Source: a bacterium (GTDB lineage: Bacteria > JAMCPX01). From it: a DNA stretch of 14,980 bases. Under the pieces are notes generated by a model. It saw only the letters and a program-made list of their open reading frames with translations. It made no database searches and was not told the origin of the DNA. Positions 1 to 5,690 of the stretch are shown one piece after another. The stretch spans positions 1 through 14,980 of the forward strand of contig JAJYLM010000043.1 in assembly GCA_021787655.1 (NCBI GenBank), given 5' to 3'. Every line of letters begins with the position of its first letter. Within the stretch, counting starts at the first letter, position 1. The position numbers and the translations under genes are program-made.

Positions 1-417
1 ATCACTGTGATCCCCCTTGATGTCGAGGGGACCCGAAACCGATCGTGTCACGAGGTTCAGGAGCATCGGAAACCGCGTGCCGGCCTGAACAGGGTACTGT
101 TCTATCGAAAAGAGAAAACCGTTTGCGGATGTTGCATTGAACACCCTTCCTCCTCCCAAAGTAGCACCATAGCATATACCTGCTGCGCCGTGCTCGCCGT
201 CGCCCGGTATCATCCGTATATCGTGCTCGCCGAATGCCTTCATCTCGTCAAGGTTCTCTGCGACCTCGGTTGAGGGGGTTATGGGATAATATCCCATAAT
301 GTGGAAATTGATATGCTTCGCCGCAAGAGCTGCCATCTCGTTGCCGCTCAAAAGTCCCTGGACCTGTGGCAGAGGGGACTTGTTGTTCGTGTTTTTTGCT
401 GTCTGATTGTTCTCCAT
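1..417 (-). CDS. porA: 2-oxoacid (pyruvate-type):ferredoxin oxidoreductase alpha subunit, C-terminally cut by the window edge
   Basis: The alpha subunit of a thiamine-diphosphate enzyme that oxidatively decarboxylates a 2-oxoacid to acyl-CoA and reduces ferredoxin in the cytoplasm. I translated the minus strand and 139 residues are visible. They contain the family's N-terminal signature YPITPSTEVAENL (residues about 44-56), then GDGEHGAAGICYGAT, and end in GPLDIKGDHSD. That last motif is typical of pyruvate and related oxidoreductases. The start ATG sits five bases after a strong GGAGG ribosome site and 13 bases after the fused gamma-delta gene, so the two are clearly one operon. The beta subunit, which carries the thiamine site, is expected beyond the window. 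Substrate (pyruvate, 2-oxoglutarate or branched-chain 2-oxoacids) cannot be settled from this fragment; the gene symbol is by analogy. Confidence 0.88.
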   Translation of the reverse strand, partial: MENNQTAKNTNNKSPLPQVQGLLSGNEMAALAAKHINFHIMGYYPITPSTEVAENLDEMKAFGEHDIRMIPGDGEHGAAGICYGATLGGGRVFNATSANGFLFSIEQYPVQAGTRFPMLLNLVTRSVSGPLDIKGDHSD

Positions 418-430
418 GGTATCCTCCGGA

Positions 431-1444
431 TTATTTTAGAACAAATTCCAAATGCTTCACGGTAATCGCTTCAACATCGTGACTGGATTCCAGCTCTTTT
501 TTGAGTGCGTCGAACTTGCAAATCTCCACGCACTTCATGCATCCCTTGCAGAACTGATAGTCGATACCGAGCAGGATATTTTTTTCCTTGCCGTGCTTGT
601 CCAGTCCTTTCTGCCAAACGAAACAGTAGTCCGGGCAGGTAATCTCGCACTCACCGCAATTGGTGCATTTGTCCTTGATGAACAACGGGATATACCCGGT
701 CCTTGAGGCGCTCAGGTCCTTGCCGATACTGTTTCCCGGATTCAGGATGACACCGCCTATCGGGGCGTTTGCATACCCAAGGTCGGGAATAGATCTGCTG
801 AAGGGTACATAGTCATACCGTGAATCGGGCGCGAATACTTTGCTGGAACACTCATTGAATCCCCGATCGAATGCCTTGAGGTTTGCATCGATGAGGTGGG
901 GATACTTCTTTTTGAAGGTTTCTGCAATGGCGTTTTTCAGCGCTGCCTTGTCGATAAACCCTGACGCCTTTGCAATGGCGCCGAGCATGGTTGTATTCAG
1001 CTTGACCTTTTCTTCGACGGAAATCCTGATGGCATCGATACACACGACCGTACCGCCGTAGAGTTTGAGTTCCTGCCGTATTTCGTCGGGTGTCCGCGGT
1101 GTATTGACAACGACGATTCCATGTTCGTTGACCCCCTGGGTGAGAACCAGGGTCTTCATCATCTTTTCGTGAAAGATCACGAGGATATGAGGTTCTTCAA
1201 CCGGACTGTTCGACCGTATCTCGAAATCGGGTTCTGAAAACCGTACAAAGGACTTCACCGGCGTACCCTTCTTCTCAGAACCGTAACTTGCAAAGTTAAC
1301 ACCGTTCAATCCCATCCCCAGAACGCCGGCCTCGGCAAGTATCTTACCTGCGAGGTTGGCACCGAGTCCTCCCACACTCTCCATCCTGATCTCGTAGAAA
1401 CCGGATTTGTTCGCCTTTGGCAGAATCTTTTTTGTCTCTGACAT
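431..1444 (-). CDS. porG: 2-oxoacid:ferredoxin oxidoreductase gamma-delta fusion subunit
   Basis: A 337-residue fusion of the gamma subunit (about residues 15-200) and a delta, ferredoxin-like subunit (about 245-337). The gamma part starts with GGLGANLAGKILAEAG and has the NFASYGSEKKGTPVKSFVR stretch typical of PorG. The delta part carries two 4Fe-4S motifs: cysteines 260, 263, 266 and 270 (the last followed by proline), and 299, 302, 305 and 309. These clusters would pass electrons from the thiamine site to external ferredoxin. Gamma and delta are usually about 180-200 and 90-100 residues, so the length fits an exact fusion. The start ATG follows GGAGG by four bases. recR ends 13 bases upstream and the alpha gene begins 13 bases downstream. 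The gene order here is gamma-delta, alpha and presumably beta. Confidence 0.92.
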   Translation of the reverse strand: MSETKKILPKANKSGFYEIRMESVGGLGANLAGKILAEAGVLGMGLNGVNFASYGSEKKGTPVKSFVRFSEPDFEIRSNSPVEEPHILVIFHEKMMKTLVLTQGVNEHGIVVVNTPRTPDEIRQELKLYGGTVVCIDAIRISVEEKVKLNTTMLGAIAKASGFIDKAALKNAIAETFKKKYPHLIDANLKAFDRGFNECSSKVFAPDSRYDYVPFSRSIPDLGYANAPIGGVILNPGNSIGKDLSASRTGYIPLFIKDKCTNCGECEITCPDYCFVWQKGLDKHGKEKNILLGIDYQFCKGCMKCVEICKFDALKKELESSHDVEAITVKHLEFVLK

Positions 1445-1457
1445 CTATCCTCCAATC

Positions 1458-2060
1458 TTATATTTCTATTCTGTTTTCCATTGCCCTGGTCAGGGTATAC
1501 TGGTCCACGTACTCGAGTGCTGAACCCATCGGTATGCCGCTGGCCAGTCTGGTTACCTTGATCCCCATCGGTTTTATAACCCGCTGGAGATACAGTGCCG
1601 TCGCCTCTCCCTCCGTCGTAGGGCTCAGGGCAACGATGACCTCCCTGATAGATTCCTTGGGTAATCTGTTCAGCAGTTCAGCAATCTTAATATCTTCCGG
1701 TCCGATATTGCTGAGCATGTTGATCACGCCATGCAGCACATGGTATTTCCCTTTGAAAATACCGGCTTTTTCTATGGTATTGAGATCAACAGGCCGTTCC
1801 ACGACACACAGAAGGGAACTGTTTCTGGACTGGGAACCACATATAGCACAGGGATCTGTGTATGTAAAATTGAAACAGGACGAACACATCTTTATCTCGT
1901 CGGTGATCTTCCGGATGGCGTCCGCCATGGCCAGCGTATCTTCCTTGCTCATGCCCAGAATATGATATGCAAACCGTGTCGCCGTTTTTTCTCCCACCCC
2001 GGGAAGCTTCTTCAGGTTCCTGACAAGCTCGGCCACGGGATCGACGGGTTGGTATGTCAT
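1458..2060 (-). CDS. recR: Recombination mediator protein RecR
   Basis: RecR works with RecO (and RecF) to load RecA onto gapped single-stranded DNA covered by SSB. The 200-residue length is normal. An N-terminal helix-hairpin-helix has LPGVGEKTA at residues 19-27. A four-cysteine zinc site lies at Cys59, Cys62, Cys71 and Cys74. The Toprim domain starts near residue 84 (LCVVERPVDL) and includes SPTTEGEATALYL with Glu151, then ASGIPMGSALEYVDQYTL near the C-terminus. The start codon overlaps the ybaB stop as ATGA, which implies translational coupling. The trio dnaX-ybaB-recR is conserved across many bacterial phyla. Identification is essentially certain. Confidence 0.97.
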   Translation of the reverse strand: MTYQPVDPVAELVRNLKKLPGVGEKTATRFAYHILGMSKEDTLAMADAIRKITDEIKMCSSCFNFTYTDPCAICGSQSRNSSLLCVVERPVDLNTIEKAGIFKGKYHVLHGVINMLSNIGPEDIKIAELLNRLPKESIREVIVALSPTTEGEATALYLQRVIKPMGIKVTRLASGIPMGSALEYVDQYTLTRAMENRIEI

Positions 2061-2368
2061 AGGGGAAGCCCGGGGATGTTCAATCCGCCCGACACTTTCT
2101 TGAATGCTTCCGCAGACAATTCCTTTGCCCTGTTCAGCGCTTCATTCACCGCTGCAAGGAGCAGGTCTTCCAGCATCTGCTTGTCGCCGAGTGCGAAGAC
2201 TTCAGGATCGAGCGTGATCTTCGTGATTTCGTTTTTTCCGTTCGCTTTCACCACAACCATGGCCCCGCCGCTCGATGCCTCAACCTCTTTGGTCGCAAGT
2301 TCTTCGGTAATCTTGTTCATCTGTTCCTGGACTTTTTTCGCCTGTTTTAGTAAACTGTCTAAGTTCAT
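2057..2368 (-). CDS. ybaB: YbaB/EbfC family nucleoid-associated protein
   Basis: A small (103-residue) DNA-binding protein that forms a homodimer with a tweezer-like fold and coats the nucleoid. The N-terminal helix is LDSLLKQAKKVQEQMNKI. The central strand region reads VEASSGGAMVVVKANGKNEI, and then ITKITLDPEVF leads into the C-terminal helix LEDLLLAAVNEALNRAKEL. This is the standard family arrangement and length. It starts 11 bases after the end of the dnaX C-terminal reading frame with an AGGGGC ribosome site, and its stop overlaps the recR start by four bases. Its place between dnaX and recR is the classic context. Its precise cellular role is still debated in the literature. Confidence 0.95.
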   Translation of the reverse strand: MNLDSLLKQAKKVQEQMNKITEELATKEVEASSGGAMVVVKANGKNEITKITLDPEVFALGDKQMLEDLLLAAVNEALNRAKELSAEAFKKVSGGLNIPGLPL

Positions 2369-2379
2369 ATGTGCCCCTT

Positions 2380-2754
2380 TTACATTTTTTTTATGACCTT
2401 CCCCCCAAAAACATCAAGCAGTTTGTTGAGCTTCTGATCATCGTTTATTATTGCTGGAGTACCGTCGGGCACGGTATTTTTATGCAGGATGACATCGTAC
2501 TGTATACCGAAGTATTCTTTTACAAACTGGCGAAGAATGTCCTTGTTTTTGTCCAGATCTGTAAAGCTGTTCCCTGCCTTCCCCTCTATAAATATATGAA
2601 CTGCACTGTTTTTTTCAATCGAAATGTTCGCGTCGCCGAGCTCTGCCGCAAGCGGGCCGTTCTTCTGGTAAACGTACTCCAGAAACCCGTTCAGGCTTTT
2701 CTCACCAGACGGGTTGACCGTAACTGTCTCCGAGGCTCCCGTCATGGCGTGCAT
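2380..2754 (-). CDS. dnaX: DnaX (tau) C-terminal domain, in the -1 frame relative to dnaX
   Basis: This frame encodes what looks like the C-terminal polymerase-binding region of DnaX (tau domain V). Visible stretches include SLNGFLEYVYQKNGPLAAEL, IFIEGKAGNSFTDLDKNKDI, LRQFVKEYFGIQYDVIL and LNKLLDVFGGKVIKKM. It is not a complete stand-alone protein family that I know. The same frame stays open upstream to 2850, and the extra residues (for example QPTNSFSRSSSDPHPVFEKP) look like the low-complexity linker expected before this domain. Translation could arise in two ways: by a -1 frameshift within dnaX, giving about 529 residues in all, or by independent start at ATG 2754 or ATG 2745. The second ATG overlaps the dnaX TGA as ATGA, and GGGGGTG precedes the first. 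A run of eight A codes the C-terminal Lys-Lys. Confidence 0.75.
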   Translation of the reverse strand: MHAMTGASETVTVNPSGEKSLNGFLEYVYQKNGPLAAELGDANISIEKNSAVHIFIEGKAGNSFTDLDKNKDILRQFVKEYFGIQYDVILHKNTVPDGTPAIINDDQKLNKLLDVFGGKVIKKM

Positions 2755-3968
2755 GGCACCCCCGGTTCCCGGCTTTTCGAAGACCGGATGCGGGTCAGAC
2801 GACGACCGGGAAAAACTGTTTGTCGGCTGATCGATCGAGTTTTTGAATTTTTAAGGTCCGACAAAATCTGATCGATCGGCAGGAGTGGTTTGAGGGATGC
2901 TGCCATGATCAGGAGGATCTCAAGCGATAAGCCGGGCTGTGTCGACCGCAGGATCAGCTCCATCCCCCGGGATATTGTATGCATGAGATGGAGAAGGTCG
3001 TCCTGGGTAAACAGGGCGCTGAGCTTTTTCAGGGCAACGGCTTCGGTATCAGATAGTTCCACCAGTTCATCGAGGGACATATTCAGCAGGTAGATGTCCC
3101 TGAACGACGACAGCAGTTCCTCAACGAAACGCTTCGGGTCATACCCCCGCGCATCGACCTCCCGTGCCGCCAGCGCAGCTTCTCCGATATCGTGATGCGC
3201 CATAGCATTGACAGCCTTTACAATAACATCCCGTTCCAGGACTCCGAGAGACTTGTAGATGTCTTCGTGCGTGATGGACTTCCCGCTGTACGACAGGGCC
3301 TGTTCGAGCAGGCTTTGCGCGTCCCGGAGGCTTCCCTGTGCATAGCGTGTAATGACCTCTTTCGATTCGTCATCAATACTGATCCCCTCCTTGTCAGCGA
3401 TAGCAGTGATGCTCTGCAGGATCATTGAGTTTCTCAGCTTTCTGAAGTCGAACCGCTGGCAGCGTGACTGAATGGTCAGCGGGACTTTATGGGGCTCCGT
3501 CGTAGCGAAAATGAAAATCACGTGTTCCGGCGGCTCTTCAAGCGTCTTGAGCAGGGCGTTAAACGCACCCTGTGACAGCATGTGTACCTCGTCGATGATA
3601 TAGATCTTGTACCTGTCCCTGGACGGAGGATACTGTACGTTGCTCTTGATCTCCCTGATGTTGTCGACACCAGTATTCGAAGCCCCGTCGATCTCGTACA
3701 CATCCATGCTTCTGCTCTCATCTATCTCGCGGCAGCTCGAACATTCGTTGCACGGCGCTGCCGTGGGCCCCTTGGCACAATTCAGGGCTTTTGCAAGCAG
3801 GCGGGCAGCGGTGGTTTTACCGACACCCCGGGGACCTGTAAATAGATAGGCGTGTCCTATCCTCTCATCCGCGATAGCATTTGACAGCGTGCGCGTAACA
3901 TGGGGCTGACCCAAAAGATCCTCGAATACTCTCGGCCTATATCTTCGTGACAATACTCTGTACGCCAT
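2742..3968 (-). CDS. dnaX: DNA polymerase III gamma/tau clamp-loader ATPase core (zero frame)
   Basis: The AAA+ ATPase subunit that helps load the sliding clamp at the replication fork. I start it at the internal Met (AYRVLSRRYRPRVFEDLLGQ), which matches the usual DnaX N-terminus and has GGGAG just before it. The earlier in-frame ATG at 4004 lies seven bases beyond the SRP RNA stem and lacks a ribosome site. Numbered from 3968: Walker A GPRGVGKTT at about 46-54; zinc cysteines 64, 73, 76 and 79; Walker B DEVHML at about 127-132; sensor 1 FATTEP; and sensor 2 GSLRDAQSLLEQ. After LPIDQILSDLK (Lys373) the frame turns into basic, unrelated-looking sequence and stops at 2742, for 408 residues. The true tau C-terminus continues in the -1 frame. 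ffs lies directly upstream. Confidence 0.93.
   Translation of the reverse strand: MAYRVLSRRYRPRVFEDLLGQPHVTRTLSNAIADERIGHAYLFTGPRGVGKTTAARLLAKALNCAKGPTAAPCNECSSCREIDESRSMDVYEIDGASNTGVDNIREIKSNVQYPPSRDRYKIYIIDEVHMLSQGAFNALLKTLEEPPEHVIFIFATTEPHKVPLTIQSRCQRFDFRKLRNSMILQSITAIADKEGISIDDESKEVITRYAQGSLRDAQSLLEQALSYSGKSITHEDIYKSLGVLERDVIVKAVNAMAHHDIGEAALAAREVDARGYDPKRFVEELLSSFRDIYLLNMSLDELVELSDTEAVALKKLSALFTQDDLLHLMHTISRGMELILRSTQPGLSLEILLIMAASLKPLLPIDQILSDLKNSKTRSISRQTVFPGRRLTRIRSSKSREPGVPCTP
2819..2878 (-). promoter_or_regulatory. Candidate recoding (frameshift) region in dnaX
   Basis: Between the end of the conserved core and the linker there are two A5 runs in the coding strand, at 2852-2848 and 2844-2840. 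The -1 frame has a TAA at 2853-2851 and is open from 2850 onward, so the frame change must occur here or just after. At TCA AAA ACT, a lysyl tRNA can re-pair perfectly one base back on AAA. The site is not a perfect canonical heptamer. It is flanked by a direct repeat, CGATCGATCAG (2878-2868 and 2837-2827), and by an 8-base inverted repeat, TTTGTCGG/CCGACAAA (2865-2858 and 2826-2819). The inverted repeat would place both A runs in one loop. Whether it recodes is inference. Confidence 0.4.
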
Positions 3969-4010
3969 AACTCCCGTTATCCTGACCTGCCGTGGTTCTC
4001 TCATTTAATA

Positions 4011-4109
4011 GATAGTCAGGTTGTCTGCGACTTGAACAGTCTTGCTACCGTTGCTTCCTTCCAGACCTGGCGGGTTCACAGCTTATTCAAACACAGGACC
4101 CGACTATCC
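4011..4109 (-). ncRNA. ffs: Bacterial small signal recognition particle RNA (4.5S RNA)
   Basis: The minus strand carries the SRP RNA core GCCAGGTCTGGAAGGAAGCA, including the GGAA tetraloop hairpin and the symmetric and asymmetric internal-loop sequences bound by the Ffh M domain. The outer ends pair well: GATAGTCGGGT at the 5' end with ACCTGACTATC at the 3' end, eleven pairs with one G-U. The roughly 99-base length is that of the short bacterial form without an Alu domain. With Ffh and FtsY this RNA targets inner-membrane proteins. It lies immediately upstream of dnaX, the same placement as scr before dnaX in Bacillus. Ends are set from the pairing and may be off by a few bases. Confidence 0.95.
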
Positions 4110-4145
4110 AAATAATGATTTTTTATCATAATAAAAAAATGTCAA
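4110..4145 (-). promoter_or_regulatory. Possible promoter for ffs-dnaX
   Basis: A perfect -35 hexamer TTGACA reads on the minus strand at 4145-4140, about 31 bases before the first base of the SRP RNA stem, in a very A+T-rich stretch. No good -10 hexamer sits at the usual 16-18 base spacing: TATGAT is too close and CATTAT is too far. The position fits a strong stable-RNA promoter, but the match is incomplete and the start site is not fixed by sequence. Confidence 0.35.
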
Positions 4146-4197
4146 TAGTTTTTTACGGGGGATAAGAACTGATACTTTTATGATACTACCTGGCAGC

Positions 4198-4292
4198 TGA
4201 AAAGTAAACCCCGTTCCACCCGCTGTATTGTCGGTGCCAGACATGCTTCGTGAGAGCAGCCTCCCGGTAAGGTAGAACGGGGCAAACCCCGT
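4198..4292 (-). terminator. Two alternative hairpins between the response regulator and ffs; likely terminator
   Basis: Directly after the regulator's TAG, the transcript can form ACGGGG-TTTG-CCCCGT (4292-4277). The second half of that stem also pairs, over 12 positions with one G-U, with GGTGGAACGGGG (4221-4210): CCCCGTTCTACC at 4282-4271 is the partner. This larger stem encloses 49 bases and is followed by TTTACTTTT, which resembles an intrinsic terminator tail. The two hairpins cannot form together. The first hairpin has no U tract on this strand. The simple reading is a terminator isolating ffs from the upstream operon. A switchable element is possible but unproven. Confidence 0.5.
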
Positions 4293-5636
4293 CTATTTTA
4301 TGTTATGTTTTTTCATGCGGTACCTGAGAGCGTCTCTGGTGATGGACAATGCCTGTGCCGCCTTGGTTTGGTTGCCCTCGGCAAGAGCAAGTGCTTTCAT
4401 AATGAGTTCTTTCTCGACCTTTTCGAGTTCCAGGGAACTGTAGTCTTCAGCACCTGGTTCCGGCGGAGATTCCAGGAGCTCGATGGGAATATGTTCTTTC
4501 CTGAGCGTCTTGTCATTCGTCAGAAGGATCATACGCTCGATGACATTCTTCAGTTCACGGACATTGCCCGGCCAGTCATACCGGAGAAAATATCCGAGTG
4601 CCTCCGTATCGATGCCCGACATTTCCTTCTTCAAATCCCGGGCGATCGTACCGATAAAATAATCCGTCAGCAAGGGGATGTCTTCTTTCCGCATCCGCAG
4701 GGGAGGAATAATCAGCGGAACAACATTGATCCTGTAATACAGGTCATCCCTGAACCCTCCATTCTCCACGAGCTGCTTCAGGTCCTTGTTCGTGGCAGAC
4801 ACAATCCTGACATTTACGGTGATATCTTTGACACCGCCGAGCCTCTTGAAGCTCTTTGTTTCAATAACTCTGAGCAGCTTGGCCTGCGTCGACAGGTCCA
4901 TATCGCCGATTTCATCGAGAAACAGGGTACCTTTATCAGCGAGTTCGAACAACCCCTTCTTGGATACCTTGGCATCGGTGAATGCGCCTTTTTCATAGCC
5001 GAACAATTCGCTCTCGATAAGGTGCACCGGGATTGCCGAACAATTGAGGTCTACAAAGGGATTGTCCTTGCGCTGGCTTGCCCAGTGGATTGCGCGTGCG
5101 AACAGCTCTTTCCCGGTCCCGCTTTCCCCTTGAATGAGAACCGTCGTATCGCTTGCGGCAAGCTTTTTTGCTATGGCAATGGCGTCCCGGATACCCTGGG
5201 ACTCTGCAACGATCCGGTGAAAACCGTACTGGTCCTGCACCTTGTCCTTGAACATTCCGAGTTCATTTTTCAGTTTAAACAACTCGAGTGCACGGGACAC
5301 TGTCAGCTTGAGTTTCTCAGCATCGAACGGCTTCACGATGTAATCGAAAGCACCGGTCTTTATTGCATTGATCGCCGAATCAATGCTCCCGAACGCGGTG
5401 ATCATGATGACCGGCAGCTCGCTGTTTTCCTTTTTTATGGTCCGTAGTATCTCCAGCCCTTCGATATCCGGAAGCTTCATGTCGAGCAGCACGATATCCG
5501 GTATGTTCTCCTTGAGCCTAAGGATACCTTCCGACCCGGTCCCCGCGGATACGACCTCGTGTCCGTCCTTGGAAAGCAGCTTTTCGATGGACCACCGGAC
5601 AAGCTGTTCGTCATCGATAACCAGCACTGTACCCAT
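4293..5636 (-). CDS. Sigma-54-dependent NtrC-family response regulator
   Basis: A 447-residue transcription activator that, when phosphorylated, uses ATP hydrolysis to open sigma-54 promoters. The receiver domain (1-120) has acidic Asp8 and Asp9, phospho-acceptor Asp52, Thr80 and Lys102. The AAA+ domain (about 140-385) has Walker A GESGTGKE (170-177), Walker B TLFLDEIGDM (about 237-246), the arginine-containing FRDDLYYRINVVPL and WPGNVRELKN. The sigma-54-contact loop reads GAFTDA rather than GAFTGA. A Fis-type helix-turn-helix ends the protein (GNQTKAAQALSITRDALRYR, 421-440). It starts 54 bases after the kinase stop, with GGGGGT as the ribosome site, so the pair is very probably cognate. No sigma-54 promoter was recognised in the window, so its targets are unknown. 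Confidence 0.95.
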   Translation of the reverse strand: MGTVLVIDDEQLVRWSIEKLLSKDGHEVVSAGTGSEGILRLKENIPDIVLLDMKLPDIEGLEILRTIKKENSELPVIMITAFGSIDSAINAIKTGAFDYIVKPFDAEKLKLTVSRALELFKLKNELGMFKDKVQDQYGFHRIVAESQGIRDAIAIAKKLAASDTTVLIQGESGTGKELFARAIHWASQRKDNPFVDLNCSAIPVHLIESELFGYEKGAFTDAKVSKKGLFELADKGTLFLDEIGDMDLSTQAKLLRVIETKSFKRLGGVKDITVNVRIVSATNKDLKQLVENGGFRDDLYYRINVVPLIIPPLRMRKEDIPLLTDYFIGTIARDLKKEMSGIDTEALGYFLRYDWPGNVRELKNVIERMILLTNDKTLRKEHIPIELLESPPEPGAEDYSSLELEKVEKELIMKALALAEGNQTKAAQALSITRDALRYRMKKHNIK

Positions 5637-5690
5637 TGTCTCTACCCCCGTATTCCCTTCTCGATTACCACTGCACCCTCCCTGCAGCAG

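Noticed and set aside
3969..4004. An N-terminal extension of DnaX by 12 residues from an upstream ATG.
   Set aside because: The ATG lies seven bases beyond the SRP RNA 3' stem and has no ribosome site, and family members begin at the internal Met.
4230..4260. Possible sigma-54 promoter (TGGCAC on the minus strand) ahead of ffs.
   Set aside because: No GC dinucleotide occurs at the required 10-base spacing for the -12 element.
4205..4292. Possible cyclic-di-GMP (GEMM) riboswitch on the plus strand, because of a GGGCAAACC-like string.
   Set aside because: The rest of the GEMM consensus (the GACGCAAAGCC segment and the second stem order) is missing, and no plus-strand gene follows.
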